Source: CAXBBB01 sp963841855 (GTDB lineage: Bacteria > Bacteroidota > Rhodothermia > Rhodothermales > BA12). Taken from it: 64,000 bases of DNA. Below the pieces are notes generated by a model. That model had not been told where the DNA came from. It saw only the letters and a program-made list of their open reading frames with translations, and did not search any database. Where the stretch lies: positions 1 to 64,000 of the forward strand of contig CAWJEJ010000003.1 in the NCBI GenBank assembly GCA_963841855.1, read 5' to 3'. Position numbers and translations under genes: made by a program. Shown piece by piece: positions 52,252 through 62,395 of this stretch (its first letter is position 1; every line of letters begins with the position of its first letter).

Positions 52252-53271
52252 ATGCTGTTTCAAGTCGTCTTGTTTCTGGTCGGCCTGACGCTGCTCTATT
52301 TCGGAGCCGAGTGGCTGGTCAAAGGCGCCTCAGCAATCGCGCTGCACTTCGGGATTCGGCCCATTGTCGTCGGGCTGACGGTCGTCGCGCTCGGAACGTC
52401 GATGCCCGAGTTCGTCGTCAACTTGGCCGCTTCGCTCAAAGGCAACGACGACTTGGCGTTGGGCAACATTGTTGGCTCGAACATCGCCAACATCGGGTTG
52501 ATACTGGGATTGAGCGCGATCGTGGCGCCTCTGCTGGTGCAAACGACGACGCTCAAGCGCGAGTACCCGTTCTTCGTCGGCGTGATGGCGCTCTTCTTCG
52601 CCTTGTCGCTCGACGGCACGCTGGGGCGGCTGGACGGCATCCTCTTGATTCTGGCTCTCGTCGGCTTCCTGGTTTACCTCATCATGGACACGCGCGCGCG
52701 GAGCAGGGGCAGCCGGGCGCAGGACGCCGTGGACGCTGCAATGGCCGACGCGGCTCTGGTCGACGCGGCGCTCGCGGAGGTAGGACTCGAAGAGGACGCC
52801 CAGGACGCCCGGGCGTCCATGGCGCGGCGCATCGTCCTGCTCACCGTTGGAACCGTCTTGCTGGCCGTCGGCGCCAAACTGATGGTCGACGCGGCCGTCT
52901 TCTTCGCGTCGCGCCTCGACATCGAACCGGCGATCATCGGCCTGACGGTCGTAGCGATCGGCACGAGCCTTCCCGAGTTGGCGGCGAGCGTCGTCGGGGC
53001 GGCGCACGGCGAAGAAGAAATGTCCCTGGGCAACGTATTGGGCAGCAATATTCTCAACGTCCTGTTCGTCATCGGCATCGTATCGGTGATCAGCCCGATT
53101 TCGGTCGGCAGCGACGAGATGAGCATTCACATGCCGATCATGCTGGTGTTCAGCCTCCTCATTCTCCCCATGGCGTGGTTCGACCGGCGCATCTCGCGGC
53201 TCGAAGGCAGCATTCTGCTCGTCGGCTTCATTAGCTACATCGGGTACGCGATCTGGCCGTACATGACGTGA
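52252..53271 (+). CDS. Calcium/sodium antiporter, YrbG type
   Basis: 339 residues. Two inverted halves each carry an alpha-repeat: VVALGTSMPEFVVNLAASLK with GNIVGSNIANIGLILG, and VVAIGTSLPELAASVVGAAH with GNVLGSNILNVLFVIG. The GTSxPE and GSNxxN residues form the ion site of the CaCA family. Between the halves is an acidic, Ala-rich loop at about 150-200 (AMADAALVDAALAEVGLEED). Inner membrane. Confidence 0.93.
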   Translation: MLFQVVLFLVGLTLLYFGAEWLVKGASAIALHFGIRPIVVGLTVVALGTSMPEFVVNLAASLKGNDDLALGNIVGSNIANIGLILGLSAIVAPLLVQTTTLKREYPFFVGVMALFFALSLDGTLGRLDGILLILALVGFLVYLIMDTRARSRGSRAQDAVDAAMADAALVDAALAEVGLEEDAQDARASMARRIVLLTVGTVLLAVGAKLMVDAAVFFASRLDIEPAIIGLTVVAIGTSLPELAASVVGAAHGEEEMSLGNVLGSNILNVLFVIGIVSVISPISVGSDEMSIHMPIMLVFSLLILPMAWFDRRISRLEGSILLVGFISYIGYAIWPYMT

Positions 53272-53305
53272 TCATGGGGCGAGCCACAGCGCGGAGGCCG
53301 AGCGG

Positions 53306-55435
53306 ATGAAGCTACTCGTCGGACATCCGTGGATTGCTCTGATCGGCCTTCTCGTTGCGCTGGGCGTTGGCTGGTGGGCCTACCGGCGTACGACGCCCAC
53401 GCTCACGCCCGGCCTGCGCGGGACACTGACGGCACTGCGCGCCGTGACGCTGGCTCTGGTGCTTTTCCTGCTCGCTCAGCCGCTGCTCCGGCGAACGACG
53501 GTCGAAGAGCAGCCTGCCTCGGTCGCTCTGCTGCTCGACGACAGCCGCAGCGTCGCCCTGGCCGACAGCCTGACCGGCGGACGGCTCGACAGCCTGCTCG
53601 CTGCGTTCGGCGACGCGCTTCCCGACGGAGTGCGCGCGATCCGCGTCGCCTTCGACGCTTCACCGCGCAGGCTGACCGACAGTGACACGCTGGCCCGACT
53701 GGGCGACCGCACCGACATCGCGCGCGCGCTGACCTTTCCGCGCGAGATGCTGCGCGAGGCCAACGTCCAGGCAGCCGTCTTGGTGACCGACGGGCGCTAC
53801 ACGGCGGGCCGCAATCCGGTCTACGTCGCCGACGACGTGCGCGTGCCGCTCTTCGCCGCCGCTGTGGGCGACACGACGGCTCAGCGCGACGTGCGCGTCA
53901 CCCGCGTGGACGCCGCGCCGCTGCTCTACTTGGGAGCCGAGTCTGCCGCGCGCGTGACGATCGCCGCCGACGGGGTCGATGCCCAGACGCCGCTCACGAT
54001 CACGCTGCAACTAGGCGGCCGAACCGTCGCGACGGATCGCCTTGCCTCGCCCTCTCCGGGCGCTCGCGTCTCGGTCGATCTGCCGTTTACGCCGACGGTT
54101 TTGGGACCGACGCGGCTGACGGCGATCGTGTCGCGCGTGGACCGAGAGGCGACGTATCGCAACAACAGCCGCAGTCTGGCCGCCGACGTGCGCGACGACC
54201 GGCGCAGCGTCTTGCTGGTCGCTGGGGCGCCCGAGCCGGACGTTTCGGCTGTGAGGTCGGCGCTGGCTTCAGATGCCGGGCTGACGCTGACGACGCGCGT
54301 GCAGAAGGAGCCGGGCATTTTTTACGAGGGACCGCTTCCGGCTCGGCTGGACACGTTCGACGCGTTCGTGCTCGTCGGTTTTCCATCTGAGGCTGCCTCC
54401 AGCGCCGACGTGGAGCGCCTGCTCGCTGCTGCGACGGGAGGCATCGGACTGGCGACGTTCGCGACCGCGCGCACCGACCTGGGTAAACTGCGCGCCCTGG
54501 TTTCGCTGCTGCCTGCCTCACCGTCGACATCGGCGTCGGACGCCGTCGAGGTTTTGCCTGCCGTCACGGCGGCCGGGCGCGCACACCCGATTCTGACGCT
54601 GCCCGACGTAGCGCCCCTCTCCGATCTAGGGCTTCCACCGCTGCGCTATCCGGTCGCGCGCTGGCAGGCCGCCGCAGGCGCATCCGTTCTGGCCACGACT
54701 AACGAGCGCGGCGTCACGCTAAGCAATCCGATGATGGCAGCGCGGCGCGTCGGGCGGGCGCGCTCGTTCGTGCTCGTCGGCGGCGGCGTGTGGCGCTGGC
54801 GGACGCTGCCCGAGGCGCTGGCTCAGTCCGATGCGTTCTGGCCTGCATTCGTCGCCAACGTCGTGCGCTGGGTATCGGCCGACGACGACGAACAGGCGCT
54901 GCGCATCCGGCCGACCGAATCGGTCTTCGGCGCGGGTGAGCCGGTCGTGCTACAGGGCACGCTCTACGACGAGAGCCGGCAGCCCGTGACGGGCGCCCAA
55001 ATAGCGGTCGACGTGGCGACGCCTGGGGGCGAGACGCTTCCGCTGACGCTGCAAAGTCTGGGGTCGGGCCGCTACGGTCTCGACGCCGGGACGCTGCCCG
55101 AAGGCACGTACCGCTTCTCGGCGACCGCCACGCGCGCAGGCGCTCAGATAGGCGAGGATGACGGGTCGTTCGTCGTCGGTCCGGTCGACGCCGAGTTCGC
55201 CGACGTCACCGCCGATCTGCCCTTGCTCCAACAGGTCGCCGCCCGGACCGGAGGCCGCGCCGTCACGCTGGACCAATTGCCCGCCCTCGCTGCCGACCTG
55301 GCGCCGCTGCTGCAACCGACCCTCGTCCCCACGACCGTCGACGATCCGCTGTGGGATGCGTGGCCGCTCCTCGCTCTGATCGTCCTGCTGCTGACGGCCG
55401 AGTGGGTGATGCGGAAACGCGCCGGACTCGTATAG
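53306..55435 (+). CDS. Membrane protein with VWA-like and glutamine-amidotransferase-like domains
   Basis: 709 residues. Two N-terminal TMs (PWIALIGLLVALGVGWW; LRAVTLALVLFLLAQPLL) are followed by a VWA domain with a kept MIDAS start (LLLDDSRSVAL), a second metal site (RTDIARALTFPREM) and TDGRYT. A middle beta region and a class I glutamine-amidotransferase-like fold (VLVGFPSEAASSADVERLL; VGRARSFVLVGGGVWRW) precede a beta-sandwich (GAQIAVDVATPGGETLPLTL) and one last TM (WPLLALIVLLLTAEWVMRK). It resembles the Bat-like aerotolerance or BatA-type membrane proteins in layout. No enzyme function is shown. Confidence 0.75.
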   Translation: MKLLVGHPWIALIGLLVALGVGWWAYRRTTPTLTPGLRGTLTALRAVTLALVLFLLAQPLLRRTTVEEQPASVALLLDDSRSVALADSLTGGRLDSLLAAFGDALPDGVRAIRVAFDASPRRLTDSDTLARLGDRTDIARALTFPREMLREANVQAAVLVTDGRYTAGRNPVYVADDVRVPLFAAAVGDTTAQRDVRVTRVDAAPLLYLGAESAARVTIAADGVDAQTPLTITLQLGGRTVATDRLASPSPGARVSVDLPFTPTVLGPTRLTAIVSRVDREATYRNNSRSLAADVRDDRRSVLLVAGAPEPDVSAVRSALASDAGLTLTTRVQKEPGIFYEGPLPARLDTFDAFVLVGFPSEAASSADVERLLAAATGGIGLATFATARTDLGKLRALVSLLPASPSTSASDAVEVLPAVTAAGRAHPILTLPDVAPLSDLGLPPLRYPVARWQAAAGASVLATTNERGVTLSNPMMAARRVGRARSFVLVGGGVWRWRTLPEALAQSDAFWPAFVANVVRWVSADDDEQALRIRPTESVFGAGEPVVLQGTLYDESRQPVTGAQIAVDVATPGGETLPLTLQSLGSGRYGLDAGTLPEGTYRFSATATRAGAQIGEDDGSFVVGPVDAEFADVTADLPLLQQVAARTGGRAVTLDQLPALAADLAPLLQPTLVPTTVDDPLWDAWPLLALIVLLLTAEWVMRKRAGLV

Positions 55436-55633
55436 TCGCTGAGCCGAACGCGCCCGATCGCCCCCGGCGCCGTGGCCGGACCGCCGGAGCATGGATGCCA
55501 CGTGCAGACGACGCAGAGCGTTGGCGAAGAGCGATGCGCAGGGTACGAGAGCGCGCTGAGCCGCCCGTTCGACCGGAAACACGACCGCCCTGACGCGTAT
55601 CCCTGCGTCTCTATCCTGCCGTTCCGCCCGTTC

Positions 55634-56347
55634 ATGACGCCCTCGACCGATACCGTTCCTCTCGACACGATGCGCGAGCTGAGCGCCTTCACCAGCGAGT
55701 CGACGGGCATTCCCTATCACCCGCTCGTCCGCTTCGCCGAGCCGCTGTTCGACGCCTACGAAGTCGAATCGGAACGCGCGGTCGCGCTAGCCGAGGGAGA
55801 CGAAGACGAGGCGCCGGACGAACTGCTGCTCGTGCTCGAAACGGCCCGGCTGCTGTGGACGGCGTTTGGTCTGCCCGAGGCGCAGGCCCGCCACGCCTTT
55901 GCCGATGTGCAAGGGCTGATGATGCCCGGCGAGCACGACGAGCAGGACACGGCGATGCTGCACCTGCTGCTGGCTCGCCTGGAAGAGCGCTGGCACGATC
56001 TCGGAGCCGGCGATCTCTCGGTCGATGCTGCCGCGTTGCCGTTCGGCGCAGTGGCCGACCGGTACCGAAAGCTGTTTCCACCTCAGTCCGATGCTCCTGC
56101 CGTGGGAGCGAGCGCCGAAGACCTGGCACTCTTCGCCCGCCCCCTGCTCGACGCGCCCGAAGTGGCTGCCGATCTGGACCTGCTCGATCAGCGCATGGAA
56201 CTGGCACAGGTGTTGTTCGATCTGGCGCGTCACCACGTGCCGTTCGACGAGCAGACGCGCGCCGTCCGCGACCGCTTTCCCGACGAGTCCGATCCCGAGA
56301 CGCTGGTGACCGACATGAACCTGCACTACGTCGAGTACTTTTCCTGA
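55634..56347 (+). CDS. Acidic helical protein of unknown function
   Basis: 237 residues, start at 55634 (MTPSTDTVPLDTMRELSAFT). It is strongly acidic and helical, with no membrane segment, rich in Asp, Glu and Leu. Segments such as LDLLDQRMELAQVLFDLARH look like helical bundle or TPR-like elements. No family recognised. It precedes the amidohydrolase by 29 bp, so both are probably one operon. Confidence 0.6.
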   Translation: MTPSTDTVPLDTMRELSAFTSESTGIPYHPLVRFAEPLFDAYEVESERAVALAEGDEDEAPDELLLVLETARLLWTAFGLPEAQARHAFADVQGLMMPGEHDEQDTAMLHLLLARLEERWHDLGAGDLSVDAAALPFGAVADRYRKLFPPQSDAPAVGASAEDLALFARPLLDAPEVAADLDLLDQRMELAQVLFDLARHHVPFDEQTRAVRDRFPDESDPETLVTDMNLHYVEYFS

Positions 56348-56376
56348 GCGTCCGCTCCCTCCTTCCGAACCGGCCG

Positions 56377-57573
56377 ATGACCGAGACTCCTTCGCGCCCT
56401 CAGCCGGCGCCTACCGACCGCGCGCTGCACGACGACTTGGTCGCCATCCGCCGCCACCTGCACCGCAACCCTGAGTTAGGCTTCGAGGAGTTCGAGACGG
56501 CCGCGTTCATTCGCAAAACGCTTTCGGATCAAGGCCTGACGCCGATTCCGGTGGCCGAAACGGGCACCTACGTCGACATTGTCGGCGAGCGCGCTGGCCC
56601 GCTCGTCGGCTACCGCGCCGACATCGACGCGCTGCCGATCGAGGATCAGAAGGACGTGCCCTACGCATCGCAAAAAGATGGCGTCGCCCACTTGTGCGGT
56701 CACGACGCGCACACAGCCATTGGGCTGGGCGTGGCGCGTTTACTCGACGCGCGGCGCAGCGAGATCGCTGGGACGATCCGAGTGTTTTTTCAGCCCAACG
56801 AGGAGGGCACCCCGTCGGGCGCGCCGCGCATGATCGCCGAAGGCGTGCTGGACGGCATGGTCGCCGTCTTAGGCCTCCACGTCGATCCCTCGACCCAGCT
56901 AGGGCGTTATGGCTTGATCACCGGCCCGGCGACGGCCTCGACCGACCGCTTCGATCTGACCGTCCGCAGCGCGTCGACGGGGCACTCGGCGCGTCCGCAC
57001 GAAGTCACCGACACGATCTTCGTCGCCACGACGCTGCTGGCCCAGATCTACGCGCTGGCCGGACGTAGGACCGACGCGCGCCGCGCCGCCGTCTTCACCG
57101 CCTGCCGAATGTCGAGTTCGTCAAGCGCCTACAACGTCATTCCGCGCGAGGCGACCGTCGGCGGCACGCTGCGCTGCGTCGACATGGAGATGCGAGCCAC
57201 GATGCGCACGCTGATCGAGCGTACGGCGTCGCACGTGGCCGATCTGCACGACTGCGAAGTCGACGTCGTCTTTCTGGACGGCTCCCCGCCGGTCCTCAAC
57301 GACGCGAGCCTGATGACGCTGGTCGAACAGACGATCCTCGACACGCTGGGCGAAGAGGCCGTCAGGCGCTTCGATCTGCCGTCGATGGGAGCCGAAGATT
57401 TCGCCAGCTACACCCAGATGACCGCGGGCGCATTCGTGCGCGTCGGCACGTGCAGTTCGCCCAGCACGGCCCACCCGGTCCACGATTCCGAGTTCGACCT
57501 GGACGAGCGCGCGCTCGCGCCCACCGCTCGGCTGATGAGCGAGGTCTTGATCCGGCGCGGGCAGCAGCGGTGA
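56377..57573 (+). CDS. M20D amidohydrolase (N-acyl-amino acid or hippurate hydrolase type)
   Basis: 398 residues. Motifs are RRHLHRNPELGFEEFETA, YRADIDALPIED, HLCGHDAHTAIGLGVA, IRVFFQPNEEGTPSGA, and the dimerisation lid TGHSARPHEVTDTI. Late in the protein PSMGAEDFASYTQ provides the last metal contact. Cys in LCGHDAH is the metal ligand of the subfamily. It removes acyl groups from amino acids; the exact substrate is open. The stop overlaps the next GTG start (GTGA). Confidence 0.9.
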   Translation: MTETPSRPQPAPTDRALHDDLVAIRRHLHRNPELGFEEFETAAFIRKTLSDQGLTPIPVAETGTYVDIVGERAGPLVGYRADIDALPIEDQKDVPYASQKDGVAHLCGHDAHTAIGLGVARLLDARRSEIAGTIRVFFQPNEEGTPSGAPRMIAEGVLDGMVAVLGLHVDPSTQLGRYGLITGPATASTDRFDLTVRSASTGHSARPHEVTDTIFVATTLLAQIYALAGRRTDARRAAVFTACRMSSSSSAYNVIPREATVGGTLRCVDMEMRATMRTLIERTASHVADLHDCEVDVVFLDGSPPVLNDASLMTLVEQTILDTLGEEAVRRFDLPSMGAEDFASYTQMTAGAFVRVGTCSSPSTAHPVHDSEFDLDERALAPTARLMSEVLIRRGQQR

Positions 57574-58034
57574 GCCGGTCGGCCCTTTCGGATGCAGGAG
57601 CGATCCGATGGGCGCTCGCCAAAGACGGGCTGACGGCGGCGCTCCTGCTGGCTGCGGCCGGTCTATTCGCGCTCACGTACGGCGGCTGGATCGGCTACGC
57701 GCTCGCCTGCTTGTGCCTGCTTCTGGGGAGCGGCGCCGCCTACGTGATGGCGCGCACCAAGTCGGTGGCGTACGACCGCGAGGGCGTGACGGTAGGCAGC
57801 CAGCGCCATTCGTGGAGTGATTTGGAGCAGATAGACGCACAGCCTGGCCGAGGCGGAGCCAACGCTCCGATCTGGATCGACGTGCGGGGTCAGCGGCGCG
57901 TCTGCACGTACGTCGACCCCAAGCACCGCGCGCGCCGAATAGCCGCGTTCACGGACGAGTGGAAAACGAGCGGCTCGGCCGTCGAAAGGAGAGACGAATC
58001 GCTGATCTGGTCGTCGGAGCCGATCCGCGACTGA
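57570..58034 (+). CDS. Two-helix membrane protein, PH-like C-terminus
   Basis: 154 residues from a GTG overlapping the amidohydrolase stop. Two TM helices (LTAALLLAAAGLFALTYGGW; LACLCLLLGSGAAYVM) are followed by a strand-rich cytoplasmic part (SVAYDREGVTVGSQRHSWSD; WIDVRGQRRVCTYVDPKH), which looks like a PH-like domain. Function unknown; coupled expression with the amidohydrolase. Confidence 0.6.
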   Translation: MSRSALSDAGAIRWALAKDGLTAALLLAAAGLFALTYGGWIGYALACLCLLLGSGAAYVMARTKSVAYDREGVTVGSQRHSWSDLEQIDAQPGRGGANAPIWIDVRGQRRVCTYVDPKHRARRIAAFTDEWKTSGSAVERRDESLIWSSEPIRD

Positions 58035-58141
58035 GCGCCGCCACTCGGCGCGCTCGGTCGCAGACGCTCTCCGGCCGCGCGCTGAGCCCGAGTTTAGCCG
58101 CGCGCGTGTAATTTGGCGCTCCGCCCTACCGCCCGCCGCCG

Positions 58142-61100
58142 ATGCGCCTCGCTGTTCTCGCCCTGACGCTCTTTCTCGCTCCGGCTCTGGCCGCGCAGCC
58201 GCTGACCGTCACCGATACGTTCGAGGACGGCGACTTCTCTGCCAACCCGGCGTGGTCGGGCGATGCAGACCGGTTTGCGGTCTCGAATCTCGACGGTAGC
58301 CAGGTGCTGCGCCTAGCCGGACGCGCCCAAGCCGATACGGCCGCGCTGGCAACGCCGTCGGGCGTGAGCGACGGCGTGTGGCGCTTTCGCATCGGCTGGC
58401 GCGACGTGAACCTGAGCACGTCGAGCGGCGCGCGCGTCTACTTGACGAGTGACCAGTCGGACCTGACAGCGGCAGTCCAAGGCTATTTCTTGCAGTTCGG
58501 CACCAACAACAGCCTCGAACTCCGCCTCTACCGGCAGGATGGATTGCCGACGAGCAGCAACCGCGTCGAGATTGGCGCGAGCGTCGAAGGCGCTATAGCG
58601 GACGGCAGCCAGACGTATGCCGTCGAGGTGACGCGTAGCGGAGCCGAATGGACCGTTTCGCTCGGCGGCGCGCAGGTGCTCACGGCGAACGACGATACGT
58701 ACACGCGCGCGCTGGCGTTCGGCTTGTGGACCAAGCACATCGCGAGCACGGCCGATGGCTTCTTCCTGGACGACGTGGAGATCAGCGGCTCGGCCGGACC
58801 ACCCGACGCTACGCCTCCGACGATCGCCACCGCTCGTTACGACGATTCGGCGGGCGGGTTGGGCTTGACGTTCAGCGAACCTGTCCAGCGCGGCGACGTG
58901 ACGGCAGCCAACTTCGCCCTGGCGCCCGGCAGCATCGCATCGGTCACGCCGTTTCCCACGACCGGCGACGCCGACAGCGCATTCGTCGCGACAGGTCCTC
59001 TCGCCAATGGCACCTACCAACTCTCCGTCTCGGGCATCCGCGACGCCGCCGGAAACGCGCTCGCCGACACGACGCTGACGTTCGAGATCGAACGCGACAC
59101 CCAGCCGCCGTCGATTGTATCCGCGCTTGCAGATGCCAACTCGGTCTTGGTCCGCTTCAGCGAAGTCGTGGTCGACGCGTGCGGGGGAGGCGTCGCGCTC
59201 TTCCGCGTCGGCGTCACCCTGGCGCCCTCTCCGCCGCTCAGTTGCGCGGCTGCCGGCGACTCGGCTCGCGTCGTCCCTACCGGCGGTGCGGGCGGCCCTG
59301 GTTTCTTACCCGGCGAGCGCTACCAAATCACGTTTCGCGATTTGACGGACTTGGCGGGTAACGTCCGGTCCGAGGCTTCTATCGAATTCGGGCGCGCGTC
59401 TACTCCCCAGCGTGGCGAGGTGGTCGTTAACGAGTTCATGGCCAGCCCGGACGCGGGCGGCGTCGAGTACGTCGAACTATTCAATCGCAGCGAGCGGGCG
59501 TTCGACCTGTCCGCGTTCGCCCTCGCCGACGCGACCGGCACGCCGCGCTCCATCGCCTCGAACACGTCGATCGCGGCAGGTGCCTACGTCGTCGTCGCGT
59601 CCGACACTACGCTGCTTCGAGCGCGCTTTCCGGGCGGGTTCGGCGGGTCGCGGATCGTGCAGTCGGCCGTACCCTCGCTCAACAACGGCGGCGACACGAT
59701 CGTGCTCTCGTCGGGCGGCGTCGCCGTCGATTCGCTGGGTTACACGTCGGCACAGGTGCAGCAGGGCGTCGCCCTCGAACGCGTTGATCCCGCCGTTCGG
59801 GGCGTCGCGTCCAACTTCGCCTTTTCGACCGACCCGAGCGGCGGCACGCCCGGCCGCCTCAACTCGCAGTTCGCGCCTGACGTGCTGCCGCCGACGCTGA
59901 TCGGCCTGAGCGCGACCGTCGACACGCTCCGGCTGCGCTTTTCCGAGTTCATCCCTGACGCGTGCTCGGCGACGTTCGAACTTCAGGGCGTCGATGCAGA
60001 CGCGCCAACGGTCGCAGTCGGCGCGTGCGTGGCGGCGGGAGACTCGGCCAGGCTAGCCCTGGCGCCCGCTCTGCCGCGCGGCGTGGGCTACCGGCTCGTC
60101 GTTACCGGCTTGGTCGACGCGGCAGGCAACGCGCAGCCGCTCGCCGAGCGCGACGTGCTCATCGGCTTTGCGCCGCAGCCAGGCGAGATCGTCGTCAACG
60201 AAGTGCTTCCCGCTCCTTCGTCGAGCGACGGATCCGAGTTCGCCGAACTGCTCAACACGACCCAGCGCCCCCTCGCACTCGACGGGCTGAGCATCTTCGA
60301 CAGCGGACAGACGCCGCGCGCGCTGCCTCCGGGTCTGACGCTGCCTGCGGGCGACTACCTCATCCTCGCGCCCGACACGGCCGCGCTGCGCGTCCAGTTT
60401 CCGGGCGGCTTCGGCGGCGCCCAAGTCGTTCGGCAAGCGCCGTGGCCGAGCCTCAACAACGGCGGCGACCGGCTGGGCATCGCGCTCGGCTCGGTACTGC
60501 TCGACACGCTGCGCTATACCGGTTCGCAGGTCGAAAGCGGCGTCTCGCTCGAGCGCGTCGACCCGGCCATCGCGGGCGTGCCCTCGAACCTGCGCGTCTC
60601 GACCGACCCCAGCGGTGCCACGCCCGGACGCCGCAACACGCAGTTCGCGCCCGACCTGGACCGGCCCCGCGTCGTCCGCGCCTACTACCGCTCGACCGTA
60701 GAAATCGCCGTCCGCTTCTCCGAGTCCGTTCAGCCCGGCGGGATTTTGACGGTCGATGGGCAGGCGCTGGCGACGACGGTTCAGGGCGATTTGGTGATCG
60801 CCGATACTCCTCCCGGAGCGTCCGTCGTCGGCATTGCGGGCTGGCGTGACCTGCGGGGCAATCCGCTCGCCCAGGCGACGAGCGCGCCGCTGGCTCAGCG
60901 TCCGGCAGCGGGCGATCTGGTCGTGACCGAGATCCTGTTCGCGCCCAACACCGACGCCGACGACGGACCAGTGCAGCCCGAATACGTCGAGTTCGTCAAC
61001 GCAACGAGTCGGCCCATAACGCTGTTCGGCGCTGCGCTGACCTCGTCGCCGCTCGACGATTCAGCCGACAGCGACACGACGCGGCTGAATACCGAAGTCG

Positions 61101-62383
61101 CCGTCGCGCCCGGCGCATTCGCCCTGATCTACGACGCCGACTCGGCCGCTCCGCCCGACGGTCGACTGCTGGCGGCCTTCCCCGGCATCGACTCGGCAGT
61201 CGTGCGCGTCGGTGTGGCGACGGTCACGCCGAGCGGACTGGCCAATGGCGGCGAGCGCATCGCGCTGTTCGACCTGCGCGCTGGCGTCGAAGTCGACGCC
61301 GTTGGCTACCAGCCAAGCTGGACCGACGCCAACCGCCGGTCGACGACCGGTTTATCGCTCGAACGGCTCGACCTGAATGCTCCTTCGGACGAGGCGCTGA
61401 CATGGGCGAGCAGCGTAGCCGAGTCCGGTGGCACCCCAACGCGTGCAAACAGCGTTAGCCGCGATTCGGAATCCCGCACTCCGCAGCCCGGCGAGCTGCG
61501 CATTACCGAAGTCCTGTTCGACCCCGCGCGCCTCAGCAGCGACGGCCTGCCCGATCAGACGGACTTTTTCGAGGTCTACAACGCATCCGACACGCCGCTC
61601 GCACTCAACGGCCTGCTCCTACTCGACGCGCCCGACGAACGCGGTCCTGCCACCCCGATGCGCCTGGTCTACACCCCGACGACACTCGGCCCCGGCGCCT
61701 ACGCGGCCGTCTACGCCGTCTCGGGCATCTACGCCGATGCGCCCAACCCCGATCGTACCCTACGCGACGCGTTCCCCGACGCCAGCGGACCGCTGATCGG
61801 CCAGCGTCGGTCGCTCAGCCTTCCCAACAACGGCCGCCTGCTCCACGTGACGACGTTCGAAGGTGGACTGCTCGACTCGGTTCGCTACACGCCCGACTGG
61901 CACAACCCCTCCGTGAGGGACGGGACGGGACTGTCGCTCGAAAAGATCGACCCGCTCGCTCCGAGCAACGAAGCGGCGAGTTGGGGCACGTCGGCCTCTC
62001 CGAACGGCGCCACGCCCGCCCAGCGCAACAGCCTCACGCCTATGGATCAGGAGGGCGACCTGGACCGGCCCGGACTCACCATCTCGCCCTCCCCCTTTTC
62101 ACCGGACGCCGACGGCTTCGAGGACGTGGCGACGATCCGCTATCGCCTGCGCGGGGCGTCGAACAGCGTGCGCGTGCGCATCTTCGACCACCGAGGCCGC
62201 GAGGTGCGCGAGTTGCGCCGCGTCGCGCTGGCCGGACAGCAGGGCACGCTGTCGTGGGACGGCTACGACGACGACGGCGACGCGCTGCGCATCGGCCTGT
62301 ACGTCGTTCACATCGAAGCCGTCGACACGGACGGCGGCGTCGAGAGCCACCGCGCCGTCGTCGCGCTGATGCGGCGGTTGTAG
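58142..62383 (+). CDS. Large secreted protein with four lamin-tail domains and FlgD-like C-terminus
   Basis: 1413 residues, signal peptide MRLAVLALTLFLAPALA. Layout: a laminin-G-like N-terminal domain to about 220, two Ig-like strands sets (IATARYDDSAGGLGLTF; SIVSALADANSVLVRF), then four lamin-tail domains beginning GEVVVNEFMASP, GEIVVNEVLPAP, GDLVVTEILFAP and GELRITEVLFDP. The end is a FlgD-Ig-like module (SPSPFSPDADGFEDVATIRY, GLYVVHIEAVD), which acts as an outer-surface sorting signal in this lineage. Likely a surface adhesin or nuclease-linked scaffold; no catalytic domain is seen. Confidence 0.88.
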   Translation: MRLAVLALTLFLAPALAAQPLTVTDTFEDGDFSANPAWSGDADRFAVSNLDGSQVLRLAGRAQADTAALATPSGVSDGVWRFRIGWRDVNLSTSSGARVYLTSDQSDLTAAVQGYFLQFGTNNSLELRLYRQDGLPTSSNRVEIGASVEGAIADGSQTYAVEVTRSGAEWTVSLGGAQVLTANDDTYTRALAFGLWTKHIASTADGFFLDDVEISGSAGPPDATPPTIATARYDDSAGGLGLTFSEPVQRGDVTAANFALAPGSIASVTPFPTTGDADSAFVATGPLANGTYQLSVSGIRDAAGNALADTTLTFEIERDTQPPSIVSALADANSVLVRFSEVVVDACGGGVALFRVGVTLAPSPPLSCAAAGDSARVVPTGGAGGPGFLPGERYQITFRDLTDLAGNVRSEASIEFGRASTPQRGEVVVNEFMASPDAGGVEYVELFNRSERAFDLSAFALADATGTPRSIASNTSIAAGAYVVVASDTTLLRARFPGGFGGSRIVQSAVPSLNNGGDTIVLSSGGVAVDSLGYTSAQVQQGVALERVDPAVRGVASNFAFSTDPSGGTPGRLNSQFAPDVLPPTLIGLSATVDTLRLRFSEFIPDACSATFELQGVDADAPTVAVGACVAAGDSARLALAPALPRGVGYRLVVTGLVDAAGNAQPLAERDVLIGFAPQPGEIVVNEVLPAPSSSDGSEFAELLNTTQRPLALDGLSIFDSGQTPRALPPGLTLPAGDYLILAPDTAALRVQFPGGFGGAQVVRQAPWPSLNNGGDRLGIALGSVLLDTLRYTGSQVESGVSLERVDPAIAGVPSNLRVSTDPSGATPGRRNTQFAPDLDRPRVVRAYYRSTVEIAVRFSESVQPGGILTVDGQALATTVQGDLVIADTPPGASVVGIAGWRDLRGNPLAQATSAPLAQRPAAGDLVVTEILFAPNTDADDGPVQPEYVEFVNATSRPITLFGAALTSSPLDDSADSDTTRLNTEVAVAPGAFALIYDADSAAPPDGRLLAAFPGIDSAVVRVGVATVTPSGLANGGERIALFDLRAGVEVDAVGYQPSWTDANRRSTTGLSLERLDLNAPSDEALTWASSVAESGGTPTRANSVSRDSESRTPQPGELRITEVLFDPARLSSDGLPDQTDFFEVYNASDTPLALNGLLLLDAPDERGPATPMRLVYTPTTLGPGAYAAVYAVSGIYADAPNPDRTLRDAFPDASGPLIGQRRSLSLPNNGRLLHVTTFEGGLLDSVRYTPDWHNPSVRDGTGLSLEKIDPLAPSNEAASWGTSASPNGATPAQRNSLTPMDQEGDLDRPGLTISPSPFSPDADGFEDVATIRYRLRGASNSVRVRIFDHRGREVRELRRVALAGQQGTLSWDGYDDDGDALRIGLYVVHIEAVDTDGGVESHRAVVALMRRL

Positions 62384-62395
62384 CCCGCAAAAGCG

